Of a stretch of DNA of 64,000 bases, positions 1-7,841 are shown one piece after another. The DNA lies in the NCBI GenBank assembly GCA_029222685.1, contig JARHVB010000083.1, forward strand, positions 174,801-238,800, read 5' to 3'. The stretch is from Terripilifer ovatus (GTDB taxonomy: Bacteria; Pseudomonadota; Alphaproteobacteria; Rhizobiales; Beijerinckiaceae). Under the pieces are notes generated by a model. That model did no database searches, was not told the origin of the DNA, and was given only the letters and a program-made list of their open reading frames with translations. Each line of letters begins with the position of its first letter. Position 1 is the stretch's first letter. A program made the translations under genes and the position numbers.

Positions 1-1497
1 TTGCTCGAGCAGGGCCTGGCCGCCGAGGAGCGCGAAGACCGCCGAGAACAGCGCCGAGCCGACGAAGAGCCAGCACACCATGGAGGTGGTCTTGGCGGTG
101 AGGAACACCGCCTCCTTGGTGCGCTTCCAGTCGAGCGTGCGCGCCTGGAAGGCGAGCAGGAAGGCGCCGGCGGCGCCGACCGCCGCTGATTCCGTGGCGG
201 TTGTTATGCCGAGCAGGATGACGGCCAGGACGACGACCGTCAGGATGCCGAGCGGCATGACGGAAGAGACCAGCAGGCGCAGCACTTCGAACTGCTCCGC
301 CTCCATCCGCCAGTAGTAATAGAGCAGCAGCAGCGCGAAGCCGGCACAGGCGATCCAGAACCAAGTGTAGAACTGCGGCGGCGGGCCGAGTTCCGCCTGC
401 GAGGGGCCGCTTTTCTGCAATTCGGGATCGCCCATCTGCTGCAGCACTTCGGGCTCGTTGTCGTTCGTCGGCCGTTCCGTCTGGTCGGCGGCGCCAAGCT
501 CCTGCGGCATCTCCTCTTCGCTCGCCGCACGTACTTCGGGGGTTGGCGCGGCCTGCTGGCGCTGCGAGGCGGAGATTTCCACTTGCGAGAGAACCTCGGG
601 CTGCTGGTGGATGACCACGTACCACCAGGTCGCCCACATCGTGCCTCCCGCAAGGACCAGCGGCACAAGGGCGAGGCTCAGGCTGGTCAGCACGTTGGCA
701 TAGCGCACGCGCGTGCCGTCCGCCTCGATCGCCAGCGCCCTGCCGGGGCTGACGCTGGCTGTGAGCAGGGTGGGGAGCATTCTGCGTCCATAGGCCTGCT
801 GCAATCGCGCGATCCACGGGCGTACCGGCACCTGCGTCTCGCTCTCGGGCAGTTTCGGCGCGATCTTCGGATTCACGAGCGCCCAGCCCATGATGTAGAC
901 GAGATAGAGGAAGGCCAGGAAGAAGCCGGGAAACATCGCCGCCGCATAGAGCTTGACGACCGATTGTCCGGCGACCGCCGCATAGACGATGATCATCACC
1001 GAGGGCGGAATGAGGATGCCGAGCGTGCCGCCGGCAGTGATGACGCCCGAGGCGAGCCGCACGTCGTAGCCGGCTTTCAGCATCGGCTTGAAGGCGATGA
1101 CGCCCATCAGCACGACGACGGCGCCGACGAGACCGCTGGCGATGCCCCAAAAGGTACAGACGATGAGAGTGGCGACGGCGAGCGAGGCCGGCATGCGGCG
1201 GAAGGCGAGCTGGATGCTGTAGAACATCTTGTCGACGAGCGCGCCGCGCTCCATCACATAGCCCATCAGCACGAACAGCGGGATAGAGATCAGCACGTCA
1301 TTGGTCATCGCGCCATAGGTGCGCTGGACCATGAGATCGAAGATGCGGTTGTCGGCCCACGACTGCGCCGGATCGTAGAAGGCGAAATAGCCGAAGAACA
1401 TGCCCAGACCCATGAGGGTGAAGGCAGTCGGGAAGCCCATCAGGATGACGATGACGATGAGGCCGAGCATCAGAAGTCCAAGTGCCGGGTCGCTCAT
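1..1497 (-). CDS. dctM: TRAP transporter large permease DctM (3' part outside window)
   Basis: Large membrane subunit of a tripartite ATP-independent periplasmic transporter; it forms the sodium-driven channel for an organic acid delivered by the DctP receptor. Translating the reverse strand from the ATG at 1497 gives an uninterrupted frame of 499 codons to the window edge. The N-terminus is a run of hydrophobic helices with the family pattern (GILIPPSV near residue 165). A long polar Gln/Glu-rich insert around residues 270-375 precedes the second block of helices; such an insert is usual in the mannitol/chloroaromatic TRAP subgroup. Its ATG overlaps the stop of dctQ (ATGA), so the two are translationally coupled. 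The C-terminus is missing only because the window ends. Confidence 0.93.
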   Translation of the reverse strand, partial: MSDPALGLLMLGLIVIVILMGFPTAFTLMGLGMFFGYFAFYDPAQSWADNRIFDLMVQRTYGAMTNDVLISIPLFVLMGYVMERGALVDKMFYSIQLAFRRMPASLAVATLIVCTFWGIASGLVGAVVVLMGVIAFKPMLKAGYDVRLASGVITAGGTLGILIPPSVMIIVYAAVAGQSVVKLYAAAMFPGFFLAFLYLVYIMGWALVNPKIAPKLPESETQVPVRPWIARLQQAYGRRMLPTLLTASVSPGRALAIEADGTRVRYANVLTSLSLALVPLVLAGGTMWATWWYVVIHQQPEVLSQVEISASQRQQAAPTPEVRAASEEEMPQELGAADQTERPTNDNEPEVLQQMGDPELQKSGPSQAELGPPPQFYTWFWIACAGFALLLLYYYWRMEAEQFEVLRLLVSSVMPLGILTVVVLAVILLGITTATESAAVGAAGAFLLAFQARTLDWKRTKEAVFLTAKTTSMVCWLFVGSALFSAVFALLGGQALLEQ

Positions 1498-2189
1498 CGC
1501 CTGTCGTCTCCGCCCGGAATGCCGTCACTGTTGCCGCCCATGCCGCGTTGCCGCGCGACCTCGTCGATCGACTGCGCCTGTTCGATGGCCTGGCGTCGGC
1601 TGTCTTCGTCGACGTACGTGCTGCCGGCGAGCTGCTCCTCGATGACGTCGATCTCGGCGACGTCCTTCAGCCGGTCCGGCCAGACGCCGGTCCGGAGGCA
1701 GATAATGCTGCGAATGATCTCGGCAAAGCCCTGCAGGAGAATCAGCGCGCCGGCGATGGGGATGACGGTCTTGAAGTGGTACACCGGCGGACCGTTGGCG
1801 GTGATGTTGGAATGTTCGCGGATGCGCCAGGAGTCGCCCGCATAATCCCAGCCGGCATAGAGCAGGGCGGCGATGCCGGGCAGGAAGAACAGGATGTAGA
1901 GCGCCAGGTCGAGCGTCGCCTGGGTGCGTGGGCGCATGGAGCTGTAAAGAAAATCACCGCGCACGTGGCCGTTCTGCGCCAGAGTGTAAGCGCCGCACAT
2001 CATGAACAGCGTGCCGTAGAGCATGTTGCTGGCGTCGAAGATCCAGGCCGTCGGCATGTTCAGGATGTAGCGCTTGAAGACTTCGGCGCAGACCAGCAGC
2101 ATCAGCGCGATGATGAGCCAGGCCATGGCCTTGCCGGCCCAGGTGCTGATGCCGTCGATCCGGTAGAGCAGGCGTTGTGTGGTGGTCAT
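1494..2189 (-). CDS. dctQ: TRAP transporter small permease DctQ
   Basis: Small four-helix membrane subunit that pairs with DctM. The protein (231 aa from the chosen start, MTTTQRLLYRID) has helices around residues 17-40, 50-70, 95-115 and 145-165 in the DctQ arrangement, then an unusually long acidic, Gln-rich cytoplasmic tail of about 65 residues. An in-frame ATG four codons upstream (2201) is possible. It lies 73 bp downstream of dctP and overlaps dctM by 4 bp, giving the operon order P-Q-M. Family assignment is firm; the substrate is not visible. Confidence 0.92.
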   Translation of the reverse strand: MTTTQRLLYRIDGISTWAGKAMAWLIIALMLLVCAEVFKRYILNMPTAWIFDASNMLYGTLFMMCGAYTLAQNGHVRGDFLYSSMRPRTQATLDLALYILFFLPGIAALLYAGWDYAGDSWRIREHSNITANGPPVYHFKTVIPIAGALILLQGFAEIIRSIICLRTGVWPDRLKDVAEIDVIEEQLAGSTYVDEDSRRQAIEQAQSIDEVARQRGMGGNSDGIPGGDDRR

Positions 2190-2261
2190 AAGAGCAGCCA
2201 ATCAAAGATAGAAGAACCATCCGCAGCAGGCCGCGGATGGCGTGTCGCTCTCAGCGCAGGA

Positions 2262-3413
2262 TCAGAACTTGCGCGCCGGAGCGTTGGGGCCGAAGTAGTG
2301 GTTGTAGGCCATGCGGCGGTTGACCACCGTGTCCTGCTCCCAGCGCGTGACGCGGCGCGCGAAGGCGAGCTGGGAGTCGAGGATTTCCTTGAACAGCGGG
2401 TCCGCGGCGGCCTTCTGGGCGATGACCTGATCGTAGATTTCGAGCTGCTTCTGCAGGACCGAATCCGGGGTCTTGAAGAAGCGCACCTTGTCCTTGGTCT
2501 GCATTTCCACATAGTCCTGCGAATAGCGGTCGATCGCCTTCCACGCCATGTCCTGTCCCGCCGCATCGGTGGCATAGGCGATGATCGCCTTTATCTTCTC
2601 CGGCAGCGCATCGTATTTCGTCTTGTTGAACATGATCTCGAACTGCTCGGCGTTCTGGTGATAGCTCTGCAGCATGCAGACCTTCGACACATCGGGGAAG
2701 CCGAGCACGCGGTCGGACGAGGCGTTGTTGAACTCCGCCGCATCGAGCAGGCCGCGATCCATGGCGGACACGATTTCGCCGCCGGGCAGCGCATTTACCG
2801 CCGCGCCCATGCCGGTGAACACGTCGATGGAAATGCCGACGGTGCGGTATTTGACGCCCTTGAAATCGTCAGCCTTGGTGATCGGCTTCTTGAACCAGCC
2901 GAGCGGCTGCGTCGGCATCGGCCCATAGGGGAACGAGACGACATTGGCGCCGACCGAATTATAGAGCTTGGCGAGCAGTTCCTTGCCGCCGCCGTATTTG
3001 TGCCAGGCGAGCAGCATGTTGGCGTCCATGCCGAACGCAGGCCCCGAGCCCCAGAGCGCCAGCGCGGTGCTCTTGCCGTAGTGATAGACGAGCACGCCGT
3101 GGCCGCCGTCGAGCGTGCCCTTCGAGACGGCGTCGAGCAGGCCGAAGGCCGGCACGACGGCGCCTGCCGGCAGAACCTCGATCTTCAGGTCGCCGCCGGT
3201 CATGTCGTTGACCTTCTTGGCGTAGTCGAGGGCGAATTCATGGAAGATGTCTTTCGCCGGCCAGGTGCTCTGCCAGCGCATGGTGGTGACGCCCTGTGCC
3301 TTGACGATGTTCGGCATGGCGATGGGTGCTGCCGCACCGGCAAAGGCGGCGCCTTTCAGGAATTTGCGGCGTGTGCTCTCGGATGTGGTGGATGCGATGC
3401 CCTTGGAAACCAT
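2262..3413 (-). CDS. dctP: TRAP transporter periplasmic substrate-binding protein DctP, Tat-exported
   Basis: Periplasmic solute receptor of the TRAP system (383 aa). The N-terminus has a twin-arginine signal (TRRKFLKGAAFAGAAAPIA, residues 14-32), so it should be exported folded by Tat. The mature part has DctP features, including the segment MRWQSTWPAKDIFHEFA and the PGGEIVSAMDRGLLDAAE region that positions the substrate carboxylate. It resembles the subgroup annotated for mannitol, chloroaromatic or 2-oxo acids; the real ligand cannot be read from sequence. It is first in the dctPQM operon. An inverted repeat lies about 120-145 bp upstream. Confidence 0.92.
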   Translation of the reverse strand: MVSKGIASTTSESTRRKFLKGAAFAGAAAPIAMPNIVKAQGVTTMRWQSTWPAKDIFHEFALDYAKKVNDMTGGDLKIEVLPAGAVVPAFGLLDAVSKGTLDGGHGVLVYHYGKSTALALWGSGPAFGMDANMLLAWHKYGGGKELLAKLYNSVGANVVSFPYGPMPTQPLGWFKKPITKADDFKGVKYRTVGISIDVFTGMGAAVNALPGGEIVSAMDRGLLDAAEFNNASSDRVLGFPDVSKVCMLQSYHQNAEQFEIMFNKTKYDALPEKIKAIIAYATDAAGQDMAWKAIDRYSQDYVEMQTKDKVRFFKTPDSVLQKQLEIYDQVIAQKAAADPLFKEILDSQLAFARRVTRWEQDTVVNRRMAYNHYFGPNAPARKF

Positions 3414-3533
3414 CTTGCTCTCTCCAGAGTGCGCACCGGTCTTGCCGCCGGTTGCGGGGATGCGGTCTGCGCCGCTGGAGAGAAGGCTAGGCGATAAGCG
3501 CGCCCGGCGTAAGCGTGTGTCGGCGTACGAACA

Positions 3534-3556
3534 GTCTAAAAGTGAACTGTTTAGAC
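3534..3556. promoter_or_regulatory. Inverted repeat upstream of dctP, possible operator
   Basis: GTCTAAA, nine spacer bases, then TTTAGAC: perfect 7-bp arms in the 257-bp gap before dctP. It is the only strong symmetry in this gap, so it is a candidate binding site for a regulator of the transporter operon. The regulator is not visible in the window. Confidence 0.45.
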
Positions 3557-3670
3557 CAAAGTATGAAAGTTGTTGTGCGCAGTGCGGTATTGTTTTGAGG
3601 CTGACATGAACCGCAATTGAGGTTGCGGCACAGGTACTTTCCTTACGTCACAGCGCATCTCGCTCAAGCT

Positions 3671-4018
3671 TCAGATTGCTTGCGCGTTCCGCATCGCACA
3701 CCAGTAGGCAAGACGCTCCTTCAGCACGCGGTCGCGCACATAAGCCAAAGTCTTGTCATCGATACGTTCGATCTCTTCCAGCACGAAGGCGTCCGCACCG
3801 TGCTCGTTCCAGGCCGCCTGCAAATTTGCAAGATTACCTGCATGGCGGCTGTTGTTCTGACGCAGCATGAACCAGATACGGTTTCGGATGGCGCCAAGAT
3901 CGAGCGCGCGGCCACACCACGTCTGGCCCGTGGGAAGGCAACGCACCGCGAAAATGCCGATCGCAACCTTGCGCTCCTTGTAGGCGGCGACAGCCGCCTT
4001 TCTTTCGATGGTGTTCAT
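3671..4018 (-). CDS. Small GIY-YIG nuclease-family protein
   Basis: A 115-aa protein beginning MNTIERKAAVAAYKERK. It resembles a family of short GIY-YIG proteins common in Hyphomicrobiales: the segment VAIGIFAVRCLPTGQTW matches the first strands, and GRALDLGAIRNRIWFML the helix with the conserved arginine. I chose the ATG at 4018 over 4060 because it gives the family N-terminus and leaves the operator region free. It is divergent from the DUF2239 gene, with two palindromes between them. Catalytic competence is uncertain because the classical GIY and YIG strands are degenerate. Confidence 0.7.
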   Translation of the reverse strand: MNTIERKAAVAAYKERKVAIGIFAVRCLPTGQTWCGRALDLGAIRNRIWFMLRQNNSRHAGNLANLQAAWNEHGADAFVLEEIERIDDKTLAYVRDRVLKERLAYWCAMRNAQAI

Positions 4019-4053
4019 GTCCGGTCTCGTTGTTCTCTGCCTGTCGGACGCAA

Positions 4054-4097
4054 ATATCATCCGGGTGATATTGACGCAAGAATTTTATCCGGGTAAA
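4054..4097. promoter_or_regulatory. Tandem palindromic operators between divergent genes
   Basis: Two related palindromes share the core TCCGGG: ATATCATCCGGGTGATAT (4054-4071) and TTTATCCGGGTAAA (4084-4097). Their centres are 28 bp apart. They fill the 88-bp gap between the divergent GIY-YIG and DUF2239 genes, the second ending 10 bp before the DUF2239 ATG. The arrangement suggests one dimeric regulator controls both genes. Confidence 0.6.
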
Positions 4098-4106
4098 TAT
4101 TTCCGT

Positions 4107-4706
4107 ATGACAGGAACGATCGTGACCGAAACCTCTTCCAGACCCAGCACCGCCTTCGACGGCCTCCGGCTCGTCGCCAGCGGCCCATTGCTGCACGTCG
4201 CGCTGGCGGTAAAGGCAGTTCTGAAGAAGGACCCGGCCGCCTCGGTCCTCACTTTCGACGACGCCACCGGGAGCGTGATCGATCTCGATTTGCGTGGCAG
4301 CAAGGCGGATATCGCGGCCCGTCTCGCTGTAACAGAGCGTGCGAGCGAGGAGGGGCCGCGCGGGCGCGGCCGCCCGAAGCTTGGTGTCGTCGCCCGTGAA
4401 GTCACGCTGCTGCCGCGGCACTGGGAGTGGCTGTCGCTGCAGCGTGGCGGTGCCTCCCACGCATTGCGTCGGCTGGTCGACGAGGCGCGCCGCAACGACG
4501 GCGGTGGAAGCGCGGCCCGCGCGGCGCAGGAACGGGCGTACCGCTTTCTATCGGGCCTCGCCGGCAATCTTCCGGGTTTCGAGGAAGCCTCGCGCGCGCT
4601 CTTCGCCGGCGACAAGGCGCGCTTCGCGCAGCACATGGCGGAGTGGCCGGCCGATGTGCGGGCTTATGCGCTCAGGCTAGGATGGGGTGAGACTGGGGGA
4701 GGGTGA
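4107..4706 (+). CDS. DUF2239 family protein
   Basis: A 199-aa protein starting MTGTIVTETSSRPSTAFDG. It matches the DUF2239 pattern as I recall it: an N-terminal segment ending in a conserved acidic stretch (LTFDDATGSVIDLDLRGS), the basic GRGRPKLGVVAREVTLLPRHWEWL motif near residues 88-112, and an alanine-rich helical C-terminus ending in WPADVRAYAL. The central motif looks like a DNA-binding region similar to short transcription factors, but the molecular function is not established. The ATG at 4107 is preferred; upstream in-frame starts would run across the palindromic operators. Confidence 0.75.
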   Translation: MTGTIVTETSSRPSTAFDGLRLVASGPLLHVALAVKAVLKKDPAASVLTFDDATGSVIDLDLRGSKADIAARLAVTERASEEGPRGRGRPKLGVVAREVTLLPRHWEWLSLQRGGASHALRRLVDEARRNDGGGSAARAAQERAYRFLSGLAGNLPGFEEASRALFAGDKARFAQHMAEWPADVRAYALRLGWGETGGG

Positions 4707-4821
4707 GGCATCAAACGGAAACCTGCACGCGCGGTTTGAGCAGGATCTCAAAGACCGAGGCTTAATCCACAGGGCTTTGGCGCCGGCCGAGGAACAATGC
4801 GCTATATATCGCTCTCTTTAC

Positions 4822-5574
4822 TTAGGTCCCGGGTCCTTGGGTAACTTCGATTTCATGAAGTTCGCCACCGACGATTAGACCAATTTTATACAGCTTTACT
4901 TGGCCGGATTCATTTGTTGGCGGCGAAAAATGGAGTTGTCCACCATACCATTCGCCAGGCAATAAGGTGTTGTCCTTAATAACGGTCTTTTCCAGCGAGG
5001 ACATGTTGCGTCGGCCATTCTCGATTGTATTGGCAATCATCGCTTCGTTTTGCGCGGACGCATTCGCGCCTGCAATGGCGGCAGCAGTCGGGCTGTAGTA
5101 ATTTGCCGTTACGGTTCCGCTGGGAGTATAAATAGTAGCATTGCCGTAGCCGGCCCGACTGGCTGCATAAGAATTTGCGCCAGCCGCAACACCGACCAAG
5201 ATCGCACCGACGATCTGCCGGGTTCGTTCTTCGGAGACCAATTGATCATAGTTGATCACCTGCAGAGGCTGCATCTTCCCGTTTACGATTTGCGTGACGG
5301 TGACATCGTTCACGCTGAAATCTAAAGGCAGCTTGGAGATGTTGGTCATGCCGATGATATAGACTGGACGCGCGCCTGACTGGATTCCGCGGCTTGCCGG
5401 GCTAACCAAAACGATTGACTTGGATTTTTTCGATACAATGGCCGGTTGACCGTCGCGTACCATCGTTTGTTGTGATGCATTCAATGCCTGAAAGCGCACA
5501 CTTTCGGTTGTGTTGCAGCCAGCAATCATCATCGTCAGCGCAATGGCGCTGATTAATTCTACTTGGATTTTCAT
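4822..5574 (-). CDS. Putative lipoprotein of unknown function
   Basis: A 250-aa protein with a lipoprotein signal peptide: hydrophobic residues 8-18 followed by the lipobox IAGC with Cys20. The mature part has a beta-rich N-terminal half (SKSIVLVSPASRG and an Ig-like stretch with DFSVNDVTVTQI), a short hydrophobic Ala/Gly segment around 120-140, and a C-terminal beta domain with LLPGEWYGGQLHFSPP. I do not recognise a named family. Its codons look less GC-biased than most neighbours. A perfect 17-bp palindrome sits just upstream, so it is probably regulated on its own. Confidence 0.75.
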   Translation of the reverse strand: MKIQVELISAIALTMMIAGCNTTESVRFQALNASQQTMVRDGQPAIVSKKSKSIVLVSPASRGIQSGARPVYIIGMTNISKLPLDFSVNDVTVTQIVNGKMQPLQVINYDQLVSEERTRQIVGAILVGVAAGANSYAASRAGYGNATIYTPSGTVTANYYSPTAAAIAGANASAQNEAMIANTIENGRRNMSSLEKTVIKDNTLLPGEWYGGQLHFSPPTNESGQVKLYKIGLIVGGELHEIEVTQGPGT

Positions 5575-5595
5575 GACCGCCCCCCGGCGTTTTTC

Positions 5596-5612
5596 TTAAC
5601 TTGTCAAGTTAA
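5596..5612. promoter_or_regulatory. Perfect 17-bp palindrome upstream of the lipoprotein gene
   Basis: TTAACTTG-T-CAAGTTAA is symmetrical about one central base and lies 22-38 bp upstream of the lipoprotein ATG. It overlaps a TTGACA-like sequence on the reverse strand, a position suited to a repressor site. Confidence 0.5.
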
Positions 5613-5733
5613 TATTCTTTAAACAAGTATTGCAAGAAGTTAATAGCGTGGAGGGGCCGGAAGAAGAAATGAGAGTGAGGCTTAAAAGCAAATCGCTTTA
5701 ACGCACGCCGCAATGCAGCCTGCGCGGCAGCGA

Positions 5734-5952
5734 TCACCTGAATCCACTCGCCTTCGGCTCCCGCCAGCCGAGCACGGCGGCTTCCATCCGCTCGCCGGTA
5801 TCGCAATTGAACCAGCCGTCATTCCTGAACTCGCACAGGAAGCCCGGTTCATAGGTGCCGACATGGTCCTCGCACAGCACCTTGCAGCGCAGGCCCGCAG
5901 GAGGCTCGCGGTCGGTGACGAATTGCGCCAGGCGGTGCAGGCGGGTGGCCAT
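5734..5952 (-). CDS. Small hypothetical protein, 72 aa
   Basis: A 72-aa frame starting MATRLHRLAQFVTDRE. It contains three cysteines (CKVLCEDH and FNCDTGE) and a plausible compact fold (YEPGFLCEFRNDGWFNCDTGERMEAAVLGW). It looks like a real short cytoplasmic protein rather than a shadow, because no competing long gene covers the interval and residue composition is balanced. The family is unknown to me. Confidence 0.5.
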   Translation of the reverse strand: MATRLHRLAQFVTDREPPAGLRCKVLCEDHVGTYEPGFLCEFRNDGWFNCDTGERMEAAVLGWREPKASGFR

Positions 5953-6014
5953 TAAGGCTTTCTCGGTATCGAGGAATGAGCGTGCGCTTTTAATCTAGCA
6001 CGCCGCATGTTGAA

Positions 6015-6044
6015 GCAGAAAAACCGCAGCCGAAGCTGCGGTTT
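6015..6044 (-). terminator. Rho-independent terminator of the 7.0-6.07 kb operon
   Basis: Perfect 10-bp stem AAACCGCAGC / GCTGCGGTTT (6021-6044). Read on the reverse strand it has a TTCG tetraloop and runs into TTTTTCTG. It lies 24 bp after the stop of the glycine-zipper protein. Confidence 0.8.
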
Positions 6045-6067
6045 CTCGTGCGGGTAGTGGCTTTCGG

Positions 6068-6673
6068 CTATTGCCCGATATAGCGGCTGCGTTCGGCACG
6101 GACCTGATCGCTTGTATAAGGCGATGCGGCCGGATCGTACCGGTTCCAGCCTTCCTTGCGCCAACTGTCGGAACGGGTGCGCCAGTTCACCGCCGAACTG
6201 TCGAGCAGGCTTTCAACCCTGGCCGTCGAACTGTCATTGGTGCGCACCGTCACGATCGAGCCGCCGCGACGCAGGCCTTCCGCATAGACATTGGCTTCGT
6301 CCTCGGAGACGCCGGCCTGGGTCAGCGCACCGATAATGCCGCCGGTTGCGCCGCCGGCGACCGCGCCCGCTGCCAGCGAGGCAAGCCAGCCCGCCGCAAC
6401 GATGGGACCCACCCCAGGAATGGCCATCAGGCCGAGACCTGTGAGCACGCCCGCGGCGCCGCCGACGGTCGCGCCGATGCCGGCGCCCGTCGCTGCGCCT
6501 TCGGCGCGATCGTCGGTGCCGTCGCGGTCGCGATCAATCGTCTTGTCGTACCAGCCGTCCGAATTACTGGCGGCGATGGAGATATCGGAAGAGGGAATGC
6601 CCGCCGCTTCGAGCGAACGAACAGCCTGTTGGGCTTTTGCATAATCGTCGTAGAGACGTGTGACGGTAGCCAT
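6068..6673 (-). CDS. General stress protein with glycine-zipper region
   Basis: A 201-aa protein. Residues 1-45 form a GspM/17M-like stress domain (VTRLYDDYAKAQQAVRSLEAAGI then DISIAASNSD). An acidic linker (DRDRDGTDDRAEG) is followed by a long Gly/Ala-rich hydrophobic segment with GxxxG repeats (about 63-115), which probably inserts in or packs on the membrane. The C-terminal part continues the stress domain (GVSEDEANVYAEGLRRGGSIVTVR). It is the second gene of a two-gene operon (14-bp gap), so it should be driven by the EcfG promoter at 7059-7083 and stopped by the terminator at 6015-6044. Exact function is unknown. Confidence 0.82.
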   Translation of the reverse strand: MATVTRLYDDYAKAQQAVRSLEAAGIPSSDISIAASNSDGWYDKTIDRDRDGTDDRAEGAATGAGIGATVGGAAGVLTGLGLMAIPGVGPIVAAGWLASLAAGAVAGGATGGIIGALTQAGVSEDEANVYAEGLRRGGSIVTVRTNDSSTARVESLLDSSAVNWRTRSDSWRKEGWNRYDPAASPYTSDQVRAERSRYIGQ

Positions 6674-6687
6674 GAGGTGCGCTCCTG

Positions 6688-6999
6688 TTAGCGTGCGTTG
6701 ATGTTGCCTTGGAAATCGACGGTGACGTCGACAGACTTACCGTCCTTCGAGGCCTTCCCGCGCCAGATGCCCTTGTCGTCCTTCATCAGGTTCGAGACGG
6801 TCGAATAACCGTTCGCTTCAAGGCGCGACTTGGCCTGCGCCTCGGTGAAGCTGTTGGCGCCGGCGACAGGCGTGCTCGAATTGTTAACGCCGGACGAATT
6901 GACGGCGTTGTTGCCCGGGGCGTTGGTGGCGGGCGGCGATTGCGCGAAAGCCGCTGTCGCGCTGCCTGCAATGATGATCGAGTAGATTATGCTTCGCAT
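6688..6999 (-). CDS. Secreted PepSY-like small protein
   Basis: A 103-aa protein with a Sec signal peptide (MRSIIYSIIIAGSATAAFAQ, cleavage after AFA). An Asn/Ser-rich spacer is followed by a PepSY/YpeB-like half-domain: FTEAQAKSRLEANGYSTVSNL, then GIWRGKASKDGKSVDVTVDFQGNI. Start 6999 is preferred over 7005 because the AGGAGGG ribosome site abuts 7005 but is 7 bases from 6999. First gene of an operon under an EcfG promoter, consistent with a periplasmic stress role. Confidence 0.8.
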   Translation of the reverse strand: MRSIIYSIIIAGSATAAFAQSPPATNAPGNNAVNSSGVNNSSTPVAGANSFTEAQAKSRLEANGYSTVSNLMKDDKGIWRGKASKDGKSVDVTVDFQGNINAR

Positions 7000-7058
7000 T
7001 GACATCCCTCCTGAAGGCGAATCCCTTTTGGAATCATTTCGCCATTGAGACGGCTGCT

Positions 7059-7083
7059 AACGTCAACGTTACGCAATCGTTCC
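7059..7083 (-). promoter_or_regulatory. EcfG (general stress response) promoter
   Basis: On the reverse strand GGAAC (-35), 16 bases, CGTT (-10): a perfect match to the alphaproteobacterial EcfG consensus. The -10 ends 60 bp upstream of the PepSY-like gene start. It is back to back with a second EcfG promoter facing right. Confidence 0.8.
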
Positions 7084-7151
7084 TTGCGGCGGCGGCTGTT
7101 TCGCGGCGGCAATGCTTTGCAAACCGCCAGCACCATTATTTTAACAGCAAT

Positions 7152-7176
7152 GGAACGGCTTGGGGGACTTGACGTT
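7152..7176 (+). promoter_or_regulatory. EcfG (general stress response) promoter
   Basis: GGAAC at 7152-7156, 16 bases, CGTT at 7173-7176. It lies 30 bp upstream of the ferritin-like gene, whose homologues are typical general stress response members. Confidence 0.8.
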
Positions 7177-7205
7177 GTGCGGATCTCAACCGTCGGAGAA
7201 TGCAT

Positions 7206-7754
7206 ATGCCCCAGGTTATGGAAAAGAACGCCTCTACCAGCGATAGCGGCAAAGACAGCGATCTGCAGGCGCTGTTCTACGACACGCTGAAAGACATCTA
7301 CTTCGCCGAGAAGCACATTCTGAAAGCCCTGCCGAAGATGGCCAAGGCCGCCCAGGCTGAAGAGCTGACCGAGGCCTTTCAGACCCATATGGAACAGACC
7401 GAAGGCCAGATTGCCCGTCTCGAAGAGGTCTTCGACATCATCGGCAAGGCGGCCCGCGGCAAGACCTGCGACGCCATCATGGGCATTCTCGAAGAGGGCA
7501 AGAGCGTCATGGACGAATACAAGGGCAGCGACGCCCTCGACGCCGGCCTTCTCGCGGCAGCGCAGGCCGTCGAGCACTACGAGATCTCGCGCTACGGAAC
7601 ACTCAAGGCCTGGGCGCTGAAGCTTGGTTACAAGGACGCGGCGGAACTGCTCGACGAGACCCTGACCGAGGAGAAGGAGACCGACGAACTGCTGACGACG
7701 ATCGCCGAAAGCAGCGTCAATGATGAAGGCACTGCCAAGACCAAGAAGAGATAA
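7206..7754 (+). CDS. Ferritin-like stress protein, YciE/YciF family (DUF892)
   Basis: A 182-aa four-helix-bundle protein of the YciE/YciF family. Iron-ligand-type residues are visible in DTLKDIYFAEKHI (Glu/His), EAFQTHMEQTEGQ and AVEHYEISRYGTL, the signature helices of this family. A Lys-rich C-terminal tail (GTAKTKKR) follows. The start at 7206 is chosen because GGAG at 7195-7198 is seven bases away, while the ATG at 7200 is too close. The gene is preceded by a perfect EcfG promoter. Homologues are induced by osmotic, oxidative and starvation stress; the biochemical role remains unclear. Confidence 0.9.
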   Translation: MPQVMEKNASTSDSGKDSDLQALFYDTLKDIYFAEKHILKALPKMAKAAQAEELTEAFQTHMEQTEGQIARLEEVFDIIGKAARGKTCDAIMGILEEGKSVMDEYKGSDALDAGLLAAAQAVEHYEISRYGTLKAWALKLGYKDAAELLDETLTEEKETDELLTTIAESSVNDEGTAKTKKR

Positions 7755-7787
7755 TCCGCTTTATTGAATCGTCACGTGTTGCATGGC

Positions 7788-7815
7788 GGCTCTTGTCTGA
7801 AAGCAGACAGGAGCC
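7788..7815. other. Strong hairpin after the ferritin-like gene
   Basis: A 12-bp stem (GGCTCTTGTCTG / CAGACAGGAGCC, one G-T pair) with an AAAG loop, 34 bp after the ferritin-like stop. There is no T-run on either strand, so it is not a classical terminator, although it could still end transcription or stabilise the 3' end. Confidence 0.45.
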
Positions 7816-7841
7816 GAAATGCGCGTTCAGATGTCAGTTGC

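Noticed and set aside
583-3497. Long rightward open frames across the TRAP operon (420 and 671 codons)
   Set aside because: Antisense shadows of dctM, dctQ and dctP in GC-rich DNA; composition is His/Arg/Asp/Gln-rich with no family features.
7788-7815. Intrinsic terminator after the ferritin-like gene
   Set aside because: Strong stem but no T-run on either strand; listed only as a hairpin.
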